Shown in pieces: positions 11,176 through 20,931 of a stretch of 64,000 bases of DNA. The DNA is taken from positions 211,726,880 through 211,790,879 of the forward strand of contig NC_080571.1 of NCBI RefSeq assembly GCF_030247185.1. Direction: 5' to 3'. A program made the translations under genes and the position numbers. This DNA comes from Malaya genurostris. Its lineage: Eukaryota > Arthropoda > Insecta > Diptera > Culicidae. Under the pieces are notes generated by a model. It saw only the letters and a program-made list of their open reading frames with translations. It made no database searches and was not told the origin of the DNA. The stretch's first letter is position 1; each line of letters begins with the position of its first letter.

Positions 11176-11678
11176 TCTGTATTCCGTAAGTAAAATTTTG
11201 AAAACATGTTAACCTGTTTCAACCTAGTGGTGTAATGATGCCTTTCTCATATTTCTCGAAACATTATGAATATTACTGTGGATTTCGCAAAAACAACTGT
11301 TAATTGAATAGAAATAGGAAAGTTGGTTCGGATTTAATCTAACAAAATCTACAAATCCTGTTTATCCTGTAGTTTCGGAACCGGCCATCTTGAAGAAAAG
11401 TGAGTGAGATTTTTTTGCAGTTTTTGCAGTACTTCCGAATCCGGATTCAGATAACCGGAATAGCTGAAGTTGGTTCGTTTGCCTGCAAAAAATATGACCT
11501 ACAAATTGGAACAGTTTAGAACCTAGTAAAAACTAAATTTACTATCTCATGCTCTATTTTGATTGAACCAATTTAACGAAATCTTACAAACGAAGCGAAC
11601 CTGCGTTTCTGTTCCTTCTGCATATGTAAGTAAAGCTAAACAGCATGAATCAGCAGCATAAAACATGTAGTAGGATTA

Positions 11679-11679
11679 A

Positions 11680-11710
<31 letters not shown>
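11679..11710. repeat. (ATT)n microsatellite
   Basis: About ten uninterrupted ATT units. Confidence 0.95.
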
Positions 11711-12417
11711 GTTATAATTGACATCAGTACACCACCGGCCCAGTATTACTGCACTACCGGCTGTGAAAGTTGTATTTACATAGTGAAGCTTGAAATTCCG
11801 ATGTATGTTTATTTTTACAACTAAATTTCACTTCATTGAAATCCTTTTATTCATTCGGTCGCACTTATCATAAAATAGCTAAAATTTTTATCAACCGCTG
11901 TACCGCCTTTTACCAATATCACACACCAGTAGCAGACATAGTTTGTGTTGTGCTTTCTACTTTCATTTTGTACGTACCGGTATTGTAGATATTATCATTC
12001 TATATGGCGGTTTGAAAACCGTGACACTCATCGCCCTGTAACTGTGGAACCGGACAGTGTGAGTTTCAATTTAAACTGAGATTTGTGAAAATCGGTTAAA
12101 GCATCGCTGAGCTGGAGCTTTTCTTCACTACTTTCGGTGCTTCCGGAACGGGGAAAGGGTGGACCAGTAATACTGAATTAAGTTTATATGTCCACAAAAT
12201 AATAATTTCTGAAAACTGGAAGAATTTTCAGAGAGTTTTATGGGATTTCTACCTGTTTTCGACCATCGTTTGTGAAAGAATGGTCATGAAATTGGTAATT
12301 TTCCAATTATCACGCTTTACTTCCGGAACCGGAAGTCGTATCCGGAAAATTGAGTGCACATTTTTCTCTCTAATTGTCACATTACCCTCTGAAAAAAGTG
12401 AGTGCATATTTTTGTTT

Positions 12418-12435
12418 CACACACACACACACACA
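12418..12435. repeat. (CA)n tract at the R1-type insertion site
   Basis: Nine CA dinucleotides end exactly where coding sequence of the LINE begins. CA-rich sequence also resumes at the other junction (about 15889-15905). Confidence 0.85.
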
Positions 12436-12690
12436 TCGCACAGCACCTGTTGTGGCAATCGACAACAGAGACGAAGTGTGATGTTGCGTTCATCGCAGAA
12501 CCGTATCGGGTTCCTTCTGAGAACGGCAATTGGGTAGCGGATGTAGCCGGAATGGCAGCTATACAAGTTGTGGGCAGATTCCCTATAAAGGAAGTGGTGG
12601 AAAACTCTTACGAAAGATTCGTGATCACCAAAGTTAACGGTGTCTTCGTATGTAGCTGCTATGCGCCTCCAAGATGGACGGAGGAGGAAT
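12436..12690 (+). pseudogene. Endonuclease fragment of the R1-clade LINE
   Basis: Reads as the apurinic-endonuclease-like domain that nicks target DNA for target-primed reverse transcription. The N-terminal third with the first catalytic residues is missing because the copy is 5' truncated. A stop follows the PPRWTEEE motif at about 12690. Confidence 0.65.
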
Positions 12691-12729
12691 AGAACCGAAT
12701 GTTGGATACACTCACCGACACTCTGGTTG

Positions 12730-13520
12730 GACTCTGGGCCGTTGAGTGGGGCAGCCGGCAAACCAATGCAAGAGGATATAGCCTACGGAGAGCTAGGACT
12801 CACGAGCGGAGGTAGAAGATTGAATCAAGTAACGGTAGACGTCCGGTGGAATGTGATGCTCAGTACCCTCCGTGCGACTTACCTACGAGCTAGGAGACGA
12901 GTTCACAGGGCAAGAACTGAGGCCGACAGAGAAAAGCACAAGGTTGCGCTCCGTGGAGATAGAGCTGGCTTCAAACGAGTTATCAAGCAGAGCAAGGTGA
13001 ACTGTTACAAGGAGCTATGCCAGAGAGCCGACGTTAATCCCTGGGGAAACGCATACCGCATCGTTATGGCTAAGCTGAAGGGCCCAATGACGCCTGTCAA
13101 AATGTCCAAACACACTGAAGGGTATCGTGGAGGGTTCCGAAACACAATACAATAACGTGGTCATCTACGCCGTATAGCGAGGGCGATGCGGAATTTGCCG
13201 TAAACCGACTGGTCTCCAACGACAAGCTCGTTGCCTTGGCGATAGCATTAAAGGTGAATAAGGCTCCCGGTCCTGATGGAATCCCCAACGTTGGTTGAAG
13301 GCAGCGATCCTGGAGTTCCCAGATATGTTCAGGTCAGTGTTGCAGAAATGTCTGGAGGAAGGCGACTTTCCGGATATATGGAAGGTCCAAAAACTAGTGC
13401 TGTTGCCAAAACCAGAAAAGCAGCTGGAAGATCCAGCATCGTACAGGCCGATCTGCCTGTTGGATACGCTCGGAAAACTTCTGGAGAGGATAATCCTTAA
13501 CAGGCTGACCGAGTATACCG
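12730..13520 (+). pseudogene. Linker and RT N-terminal region of the R1-clade LINE
   Basis: An Arg/Lys-rich linker (RRRVHRARTEADREKHKVAL) leads to an RT start. The frame then shifts, and a second frame carries KLVLLPKPEKQLEDPASYRP and the LDTLGKLLERII motif. There are at least two frameshifts. Confidence 0.65.
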
Positions 13521-13529
13521 AACGTGTGA

Positions 13530-14210
13530 GAGGGCTTGTTTCAACGGGTTGTTACAACTGTCGGCCGCGGACAACATCCCCGGGGGCCTGCCCCCGGCGG
13601 ATGGCCGCTTTCTGGTTTTGGCGTTGTGCGTGTAAAAGAAAAGAAAAGAAAAATAAGATGGTTAGTTATAAAACTGGGAGGGTTGATAAATGGTTGTATC
13701 AGGGGGTGTATGAGGGGAGGGGGTTTCCTTCGGCGGATGTTAGTACGCTGTTCTTTGTCAAAATCTTGTTAGTTCTGTGTCATAGATGGTGGAGCCGTAC
13801 TTTAAAGACCGGGCGAATGTTAGAAGTCAAGCGGAAAATAGGAGATAAGGAGGCGCTGTCCGTTGGCGGCCGAATTTAGAATGGGAGTCATTGGTGTTTT
13901 GGTGGTGAAGGAGAGATTGTTTGGGGTGTGGTAATGACGGGTTTGGTTAGGTGGTTGGAGTAGGGTTTTGGTTTATTGCAGTGAGAGTGTAGGACGAGAA
14001 GTAATGCGTGTTAGGGGGAGATCTGTCGGCTGGGAGTTCAGGCTTCTATCTTGTTGAGCTGGTGTTTGTGGGCATCGTGGGATGGAAGGGGAAGGGGTTT
14101 GTATGGAGGGTTATATGAAGTCAAAAATCAAAAAAGCTCCGGACAGTTGGCTAAAATGTGCTCCACTGTAAGCGGGATATCACAGGAGGAGCACATTGGT
14201 GGTGGCTGCC
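13530..14210 (-). mobile_element. 5'-truncated second LINE nested in the R1-clade LINE
   Basis: The R1 reading is interrupted after TEYTERVRGL and resumes at about 14205 with LCRILRNYF. The intervening 0.68 kb is G-rich on the plus strand. On the minus strand it carries CSSCDIPLTVEHILANCPEL (about 14195-14135), the Cys-rich C-terminal motif of I/Jockey-type reverse transcriptases, followed by a pyrimidine-rich 3' UTR. Its 3' end lies at about 13530-13545. A CG-rich hairpin is present at 13577-13601. Confidence 0.6.
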
Positions 14211-14225
14211 TCGTTAATCTGTGTA

Positions 14226-14785
14226 GGATTCTAAGAAACTACTTCTAGAATAGAGTCCTTGTGTACGAAACCAACGTAGGGCAGAGGTCGTTTAGAGTGA
14301 CAGCAGGTGTTCCACAGGGGTCAATCATTGGCCCAACGCTCTGGAACGCAATGTACAACGGTGTGTTATCACTGAAGCTTCCAGCAGCTGTCATTATCGT
14401 GGGGTTAGTAGTAGCGGTATCTGGCGAATCAATCGATGAAGTCGAAATGCTGATATCGGAGTCAATAGACACTGTCGAAAGATGGATAAATGGAGTGAAG
14501 CTGAAGATAGCCCATCACAAGACAGAAGTGCTCGTAGTCAGTAACCGCAAAGCAGTCCAAATGCTGGATATCACGATCGGAGAGGAAAGAATTCCATCGC
14601 AACGCGCTTTGAAGCACCTGGGCGTGATGGTTGATGACCGACTAAACTTTAACGCGCACGTCGACTATGCCTACGAAAAGGCGGCGAACGCGGTTAACAC
14701 AGTAGCGAGGATTATGCCAAATGTGGGCGGTCCAAGAAGTAGTAAGAGGCAAACTCTTGGCAAACGTTGCAACCTCAATACTTAG
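14226..14785 (+). pseudogene. RT palm and thumb of the R1-clade LINE
   Basis: Carries NRVLVYETNVGQRSFRVTAG, GVPQGSIIGPTLWNAMY, and further on HHKTEVLVVSNRK and LKHLGVMVDDRLNFNAHVDY. These are in the usual order for R1 reverse transcriptases. The active-site FADD is mutated and the frame ends before the C-terminal Cys-rich region. Confidence 0.75.
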
Positions 14786-14929
14786 GTATGGAGTGCCAGA
14801 GAAAATGGCACGAAAACCAGAGAGCGCCGAACAGTGAACCGGGTAGAAATGATCCACCGCCGGGGACATAACTGAGTCGTCCGTAACAACACATATTGGA
14901 GCGCAGAGAAACAGGCAGCAGGGATCACC

Positions 14930-15720
14930 GGGTTTTTCCGTCGTCAGGGAACTCTTCGTCGATGTAGTCTAAATCCTTCGCCGGGGATTAGACGAGTAGA
15001 TTGCGATGTACCACCGGTATGGATCATCTGAGCTCCAGTGCACCGGAAGCCTTCATCCAACCGGAATCACTGGAGCGACTCAGGCATCCTGCCGATTGAT
15101 CAGTTCACGGGAATCGGAAGCGACGGTTACGGAAGAACTTTCATCATCGGGGAATTCTTCGTCGGGGTAGGGTAGATCCTTCGTCGGGGACTAGCCGAGT
15201 AGAAGCCACAGCACCGAAGTCGAGTCGTCGGGACGCCAGTGAACCGAAAGCCAGGCTCCAACCAAAATCACCGGATCGACCTCGGCACTCTTTCGAGTGT
15301 CCCGGTGGCATAACATGAATAACGGGTTCGGGAGAACTTCCTTCGCCTTAGATCTTTCGCCGGGGACTAACCGAGTAGAAGTCACAGTACCGAAGTCTAG
15401 TCGCCGGGGCGCCAGTAAACCGGATACCATGCTCCAACCGGAATTACATTCGAGCGTCCCGCGTGGCGAAAAACGAGATTCGGTGTCGGGAGGAACTCTT
15501 TCGCCGGGGAGCTCTCCGTCGGCGTAGTCTAGATCCTTCGACGGGGATTAGATGAGTAGATTGCGACGCAGCTCTGGTATGGATCGTCGGGGCACTAGTG
15601 AACCGGAAGTCATCCTCCAACCGGAATCACTGAACCGACCCAGGCACCCGTCGGTGTAGGCTAGATCCATCATCGAGGATTGACGTAGACTACTCCTGGC
15701 TAGTCCGGGCGCCAGCGAGC
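14930..15720 (+). repeat. GC-rich degenerate tandem repeat in the LINE 3' region
   Basis: Four to five units of about 170-190 bp share TTCGCCGGGGA, GAGTAGA.G.CAC, CCAGTGAACCGGAAG and TCCAACCGGAATCAC blocks. They differ sharply in composition from the AT-rich surroundings. They lie between the RT remnant and the 3' terminus, so they probably form part of the element's 3' UTR. Confidence 0.75.
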
Positions 15721-15898
15721 CGAGAGAGGAGGTGCTTCAGCTCAGCCCCCCTGCCGACGTAATACCTTATGGTAGTCCCGGCAGGAAAAGGGGAACGAAG
15801 CTTAGGGGGTGTTTTAGTTCGGGTTCGACTCCCACACACAAAGTTCACTTATGTAAAGGTAGCTTGATGATCCGCCGATTTCACCTCCTATAATAAAA

Positions 15899-16012
15899 CA
15901 CACACAAACAGAAACATTTGCTCAGTTATTCGATCTGAGTCGAATGGTATATGACATTCGGCCCTCCAGGCCTCGGTGAGAAAGTCGATTTTCACATTGA
16001 TTGCATAGCCTT
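15899..16012 (+). mobile_element. Family A copy 4, middle segment
   Basis: Contains the family A right-hand block (ATTTGCTCAGTTATTCGATC, CGGCCCTCCAGGCCTCGG hairpin, TTGATTGCATAGCCTT). It is cut off at GCCTT, the 5-bp target site of the BEL/Pao element. Confidence 0.85.
16008..16012. repeat. Target-site duplication of the BEL/Pao element (left)
   Basis: GCCTT, repeated at 23676-23680 directly after the 3' LTR. Five base pairs is typical for this superfamily. Confidence 0.9.
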
Positions 16013-16567
16013 TGTCGACGATACCTCTCGCCGATTAGATGTGCGAACCACCCTGCCCTATTCCTCGCAAGAAAGTTACCACAGGGTATAAAAAGCAATT
16101 TGTAACAACCTTGACAAATGTCACTAGTGCAAGAATCAGATAAAGACAGTAAAAACATTAAAGCGATCGGTTGTGCAATTTTTAGTCGGTTTGGATTTAA
16201 TTTCTATTCTGTTTGGAATTTCTAAATCTAACTTGATTCATCCACGTAGTAAGTGGAACAGTTAGTACAATTGAGGTACGTTTAGAGTAAAAGAATTATT
16301 ACATGTATTACTTACCTTACCACTAGTTAAATACTTACCATAAATGTGTGAATTAAAGCTTAACCTAAAACTTACCGTTGCTATTATAGATTACAATTAG
16401 TCATCCTTCCGCGGTGATACCTGAAAAGAAAGAAGAAGAAACACTGAAAATGTAAGAAACGATTATACTTACCCTTTATATATCTACTAAATAATTCAAT
16501 AAATTACAGCCTTTTAGCTGCATAGTAAGGCAACTACATACAAAGACGGTGTTTACTTTCGGGAACA
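16013..16567 (+). repeat. 5' LTR of the BEL/Pao element
   Basis: 555 bp, starting TGTCGACGATACC and ending TTCGGGAACA. It holds a TATAAAAAG box at 16087-16095, the probable promoter of the genomic transcript. Confidence 0.95.
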
Positions 16568-16862
16568 TTTCTAAAAGGATTTTCATCCTAAGTTGGATGT
16601 TGGATAGTTACCAAAAAGTTCCTTCAGCGTACATACCGCCCGGAAGAAGGATTCTACTCGTCGGAGGAGAGTAAATACCGAAGACGACCGCTTGGAAGTG
16701 AGGTTTGAGAGCGGATTTATATCGACCGCTATAATAATTATAGAAGATATTTCTGTCACCCACTAATCGCGAGTCCCGTACAGTTTAGGTTAGAGTGAAA
16801 TAAATTGTATAAATCGTTCAGGGAAAGTTAGGTCGCTATTTCGGTTAAAATAGTCGTTCGAA
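16568..16862 (+). other. BEL/Pao leader
   Basis: Untranslated stretch between the 5' LTR and the first Gag codon. The primer-binding site should lie at its start, but I could not match it to a tRNA. Confidence 0.6.
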
Positions 16863-17822
16863 ATGTCAGACGAACAAAATAATTTGACATCGAGTAATAA
16901 CGATAGGCACTGCAAGAGGTGCAATCGTGCCGATGCCGATGACGACATGGTATGCTGCGATGTATGTGAATCGTGGATTCACTTTCAGTGTGCTGGTGTT
17001 AGTGAATCTATAGCCGAACCGGATAGAAGTTTTAAGTGCAATAAATGCATGACTGATTGGGATGGCGAATCGAAATCAGCTGTTTCTTTCAATGAGTCGT
17101 CTGTCAGCAAGAGTAGTCGAGCATCGCAGAAATTGCAGCTTAGTCTTCAACTTTTTGAGGAGCAGCAAAATTTGAAGCAGAAACAAATCGAAATAGAACA
17201 AGAGTACTTACGGAAGCGATATGAATTGCTGTTTCAGATTGAAGAGGAAAAGGATTCTAGCAAATCAAGTCGGAAAAGTGGAATCAGCGTGAAAAGAAGG
17301 TGTGAACAAATGGAGAACTGGCTTAATAAGGGAACACAAGTTGACAGAGCGGGACAGTCGGAGCCTACAATGTCTGAACAGAAGGTTACCCTGCCAGTAC
17401 CAGTCGTTTGCCAGAAGAATGATGTTCCGGTACCAAAGCCAACGTCATTTGCCTCGAACGTTCTTACTGTGACCAATCCGAATTTGCTTAATCTCAATCC
17501 AGGAGTTCCAGTTCCAGGTGGAAGTTTTAGTACCGAATCGTTTGTATCAACACCGGGCAAAACTACAGCAAATCCGCATTCGATTTCTTCAGTAGTTTCT
17601 GGTATAGTGATCCCTGCTGGAGGTAGTTCGATCACGTCCGCTGCTGTAATGTCGACGAGCGTTTCGTTAATACCCGTATCTGTACCAACAATTTCAACAT
17701 CGATTCTGCCCAGCGTTACGGATGCTCTTATCCGTGCAGTGCCAGTCTGTTCATATTCACGAATGAATACCGGAGAAGTAATCCAAACGATTCCGCCAAT
17801 TGTCTTCATTGCAGTTGTATAA
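16863..17822 (+). CDS. BEL/Pao Gag-Pol part 1: PHD finger and Gag N terminus
   Basis: 319 codons. Residues about 19-64 form a PHD-type zinc finger (CKRCNRADADDDMVCCDVC, then the WIHFQCAG motif and a closing C-x2-C). A Glu/Lys/Gln-rich coiled-coil segment follows at about 95-140. The remainder is Ser/Thr/Val/Pro-rich linker. The frame stops at 17820-17822, only because one extra base near 17799 throws the reading off. The next frame continues the same protein. PHD fingers bind histone tails elsewhere; in BEL/Pao elements their role in targeting is a guess. Confidence 0.85.
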   Translation: MSDEQNNLTSSNNDRHCKRCNRADADDDMVCCDVCESWIHFQCAGVSESIAEPDRSFKCNKCMTDWDGESKSAVSFNESSVSKSSRASQKLQLSLQLFEEQQNLKQKQIEIEQEYLRKRYELLFQIEEEKDSSKSSRKSGISVKRRCEQMENWLNKGTQVDRAGQSEPTMSEQKVTLPVPVVCQKNDVPVPKPTSFASNVLTVTNPNLLNLNPGVPVPGGSFSTESFVSTPGKTTANPHSISSVVSGIVIPAGGSSITSAAVMSTSVSLIPVSVPTISTSILPSVTDALIRAVPVCSYSRMNTGEVIQTIPPIVFIAVV

Positions 17823-20800
17823 AAGAAACGTAACTAACTCAGGACTTGTCTCTTCTGGAAATACAGTAATCACTTCTACTGTGCAGCATCCTTCGATTCC
17901 CGGTTTGGCAGTTTCCGGAGTTCCATGGTTACCGGAATTTCCCGTTTTGAATCCAGTGTCTTCATCTCCGCTGCCCGATAGGAGCTACTGTTCGATTCCT
18001 GGCTTGGCCACAATCACTTCTACTGTGCAGCATACTTCGATTCCCGGTTTGGCAGTTTCCGGAGTTCCATGGCTACCCGAATATCCTGTTTCGAGTTATT
18101 ATCCACCAACAAGTGTGCCTGTTTCTGCTGTAAGACCGGCGTCAGTACCGTCTGTTGTACCATCATCGTTGGGAGTTTATGGAAATAGACACGATGTTCC
18201 AGTTAGCGTAGGGCCGAATAGTGCTCAGTTGGCGGCTAGGCAGGTTATGCCGCGTGAATTACCGAAGTTCAACGGGGATCCTCACGAGTGGCCCATCTTC
18301 TACAGTTCTTTTAAGAATACAACGGATGTTTGTGGATACACCGACGCTGAGAATCTAGCCAGATTACAACGTTGCTTAGGAGGTGCCGCACTGGAAGCAG
18401 TAAGGAGTCGTCTACTTTTACCAGCGTCCGTGCCGTACGTGATGGATACATTACAAAAGCTCTACGGTAGACCCGAGATTCTGATCAGTTCTCTTCTGGA
18501 GAAAGTACGAAACGTTCCACCGCCAAAGTCAGAAAATCTGAGTTCCATTGTCTGCTACGGGTTGGCGATACAAAATCTCGTTGATCACATTGTGTTGGCC
18601 GAACAACAAGCACATTTATCGAATCCTATGTTACTTCAAGAATTAGTTGATAAATTGCCCGCTTCATTGAAGATGCAGTGGGGCACGTTCAAGCAAGCGT
18701 ATACGAACGTCAACTTGGCGACGTTCAACGGATTTATGTCAGGACTAGTGAATTTAGCTTCCGAGCTTTGCATTGATGTAGTCTCTGTCCAAAACTATCA
18801 ACAGTCGCAGAGAACGGAAAAACAGAAACAAAAGGAAAAGCTATTTACTCATTCCAGCGTGCTGCCTAGTACGTCAAAACACAGGTCAGTCGAGGAATCT
18901 ACTTCAAAAGCGTGCGCTTACTGTGGGAAAGACGACCATCAGATTATAAATTGTCGCGGTTTCAAATCGTTAGACGTTGGAGGTCGGTGGAAGGCAGTTC
19001 GACAGAAGAACTTGTGCCGGTTGTGCTTGATTCCGCATCGTAAATGGCCGTGTAGATCGAAGGAATGTGGACAAGATGGATGTCGAGTTCGACATAATAT
19101 GCTACTACACAGTAGTCGCAATGACGACGGAAATGGTCATAGGTCGGGAGAAGTCGTTCATCAGAACCATCATCATACGAAATCCTTTTCGTTGTTTCGT
19201 TATTTGCCAGTTACGCTGTATGGAAACGGAAGAGAAGTAAACACCTTCGTATTCCTAGATTATGGATCGTCGTGTACACTGCTTGAAGAAGGAATCGCTG
19301 CACAGCTTGGCATAGAAGGAGAACCTGATCATCTATGGCTGAGTTGGACCGGAAAGGTTAGCAGACATGAAAAAACTTCAAGGAGGCTGAGTATTAAAAT
19401 ATCCGGAGACGAACATAAGGAAATGTTTCAGCTAGCGAATGTTCGTACGGTGCGTGAGCTAGGTCTTCCAAGTCAAACACTGGACTATTCAGAGTTGTCG
19501 GATAGATTTCCGCATCTTCAAGGACTTCCCGTAGCAAGCTACATCGATGCCAAACCTGGTATGATAATCGGTTTGGAACACGTACGGCTTCTAACTAGTT
19601 TGAAGACAAGAAAAGGCTGCAGTAGTGAACCTGTAGCGTCGAAAACTCGGTTGGGATGGTGCGTGTACGGAAGGAATTGTGGAAATGGAGACTCGGTTGA
19701 ACAGTTACACATCCATTCATGTGACGACATGAGCAACAGCAGCCTACATGATGCAATGCGGAAGTTTTTTACGATGGAAGAAGTAGTTTCGACGCATCAG
19801 TTAGAATCGGAAGAGGATAAACGAGCACGTAGTATTTTGGAGGTAACAACGGTACGAAAAGGAAACCGAATGGAGACGGGTTTGCTTTGGCGAAATGACG
19901 AGCGGAATTTCCCGAACAGCTATCAAATAGCGATCAGCAGGTTGAGAGGCTTAGAGAAACGGTTAGCAAAAGACCCCGGCTTACGGATAAAAGTCATTGA
20001 TCAAATCAAAAGCTACGAGCAGAAACAGTACGTTCGAAAAATATCGCCAGAAGAGTTAGCAAAAGTAAACACTAGGCGAACATGGTTTCTACCTTTAGGT
20101 GTTGTGACGAATCCTAAGAAACCAAACAAAATTCGAAAGGTGTGGGATGCAGCTGCGAAAGCAGGTGGAGTTGCGTTTAATGGTATGCTGCTCAAAGGTC
20201 CGGATCTGCTCGTATCGCTAGTCAACCTTTTGCTACGTTTTCGAGAAGGTAAAATAGCAGTATGCTCGGATATTCGCGAAATGTTTTTGAGAATTCTTAT
20301 TCGGGAAGAGGATAAGTGGTCGCAGTGCTTCCTGTGGCGTGACAGTCCAGCAGATGAAGTGCAGGTGTACGTAATCAACGTCGCTATGTTCGGAGCAACC
20401 AGCTCACCGTGTACGGCACAGTTCGTAAAGAACAGAAACGCTCTCGAATATGCCAAATTATATCCCAGAGCAGCAGATGCAATCGTTTACAACCACTACG
20501 TCGACGATTTTCTGGACAGTGTCAATTCGGAGGATGAAGCAGTAAAACTAATTGAAGAAGTGCAGCTCATCCACGCTGCAGCAGGTTTTGAATTCGGAAA
20601 GATATTGTCGAACTCGTCGAATGTGCTCGATCGTCTGGGAGAAACCGAGTCGTTGAACAGCAAGTCGCTAGGTTTGGACAAAGATCCTTCGTGCGAGCGA
20701 GTCTTAGGATTGGTGTGGGTTCCGTCAACGGATAGCTTTACCTTCGATCGATCAGCCGTTAAAGATGTTCTAGGTAGCAATATTGTAACTCCGACAAAAC

Positions 20801-20931
20801 GGCAAGTGCTACGAACAGTAATGAAACTGTATGACCCCTTGGGATTCGTAGCACATTTTGTGGTCCAAGGAAAAATCCTAATGCAAGAAATTTGGCGTGC
20901 AGGAACTAACTTTGGACGAACCGATTTCTGA
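17800..20931 (+). CDS. BEL/Pao Gag-Pol part 2: Gag, protease, reverse transcriptase
   Basis: About 1040 codons. It opens with two near-identical Ser/Val/Pro-rich repeats (near 17870 and 18010). Next come a Gag domain (about residues 145-330), a knuckle starting at C372 (CAYCGKDDHQIINC) with a second Cys/His cluster to about 430, and an aspartic protease with D487 in FLDYGSS. The reverse transcriptase has YVDD at residues 900-903 and the pattern KVWDAAAK. Tyr after the protease Asp departs from the commoner D-S/T-G. The product makes cDNA from the element RNA inside virus-like particles. A one-base shift near 20915 ends this frame at 20931, and the following frame continues. Confidence 0.9.
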   Translation: MSSLQLYKRNVTNSGLVSSGNTVITSTVQHPSIPGLAVSGVPWLPEFPVLNPVSSSPLPDRSYCSIPGLATITSTVQHTSIPGLAVSGVPWLPEYPVSSYYPPTSVPVSAVRPASVPSVVPSSLGVYGNRHDVPVSVGPNSAQLAARQVMPRELPKFNGDPHEWPIFYSSFKNTTDVCGYTDAENLARLQRCLGGAALEAVRSRLLLPASVPYVMDTLQKLYGRPEILISSLLEKVRNVPPPKSENLSSIVCYGLAIQNLVDHIVLAEQQAHLSNPMLLQELVDKLPASLKMQWGTFKQAYTNVNLATFNGFMSGLVNLASELCIDVVSVQNYQQSQRTEKQKQKEKLFTHSSVLPSTSKHRSVEESTSKACAYCGKDDHQIINCRGFKSLDVGGRWKAVRQKNLCRLCLIPHRKWPCRSKECGQDGCRVRHNMLLHSSRNDDGNGHRSGEVVHQNHHHTKSFSLFRYLPVTLYGNGREVNTFVFLDYGSSCTLLEEGIAAQLGIEGEPDHLWLSWTGKVSRHEKTSRRLSIKISGDEHKEMFQLANVRTVRELGLPSQTLDYSELSDRFPHLQGLPVASYIDAKPGMIIGLEHVRLLTSLKTRKGCSSEPVASKTRLGWCVYGRNCGNGDSVEQLHIHSCDDMSNSSLHDAMRKFFTMEEVVSTHQLESEEDKRARSILEVTTVRKGNRMETGLLWRNDERNFPNSYQIAISRLRGLEKRLAKDPGLRIKVIDQIKSYEQKQYVRKISPEELAKVNTRRTWFLPLGVVTNPKKPNKIRKVWDAAAKAGGVAFNGMLLKGPDLLVSLVNLLLRFREGKIAVCSDIREMFLRILIREEDKWSQCFLWRDSPADEVQVYVINVAMFGATSSPCTAQFVKNRNALEYAKLYPRAADAIVYNHYVDDFLDSVNSEDEAVKLIEEVQLIHAAAGFEFGKILSNSSNVLDRLGETESLNSKSLGLDKDPSCERVLGLVWVPSTDSFTFDRSAVKDVLGSNIVTPTKRQVLRTVMKLYDPLGFVAHFVVQGKILMQEIWRAGTNFGRTDF

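Larger units (their letters stand above)
11218..12435 (+). mobile_element. Family A copy 4, first segment
   Basis: Begins CCTAGTGGTGTAATGATGCC and runs through several degenerate internal units to a CA microsatellite at 12418-12435. The copy resumes at 15899-16012 and ends at 23676-23697. It is split by the R1-clade LINE and by the BEL/Pao element. Without these insertions it would be about 1.35 kb. Confidence 0.75.
12436..15898 (+). mobile_element. R1-clade LINE, 5' truncated and decayed
   Basis: The element starts within the endonuclease domain (12436-12690: VAFIAEPYR, then the typical R1 motif SCYAPPRWT). It continues through the linker (12840-13130), the reverse transcriptase fingers (YRPICLLDTLGKLLERIILN near 13440-13500) and palm (AGVPQGSIIGPTLWNAMYNG near 14305-14365). 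The catalytic FADD box is lost: sequence after the palm reads IIVGLVVAVSG where FADD is expected. Frames change several times and another LINE fragment sits inside (13530-14210), so it is dead. The 3' portion is a GC-rich tandem region. It is flanked by CA repeats, the target preference known for the Waldo and Mino lineages of the R1 clade. Confidence 0.75.

Noticed and set aside
15815..15840. Possible tRNA gene around GGTTCGACTCCC
   Set aside because: A B-box-like core is present, but no A box, anticodon arm or acceptor pairing could be laid out; it is better taken as part of the LINE 3' end.
17234..17809. 191-codon minus-strand frame inside the BEL/Pao element
   Set aside because: Antisense to the Gag linker, with no motif. 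The same applies to other minus-strand frames under the pol region.
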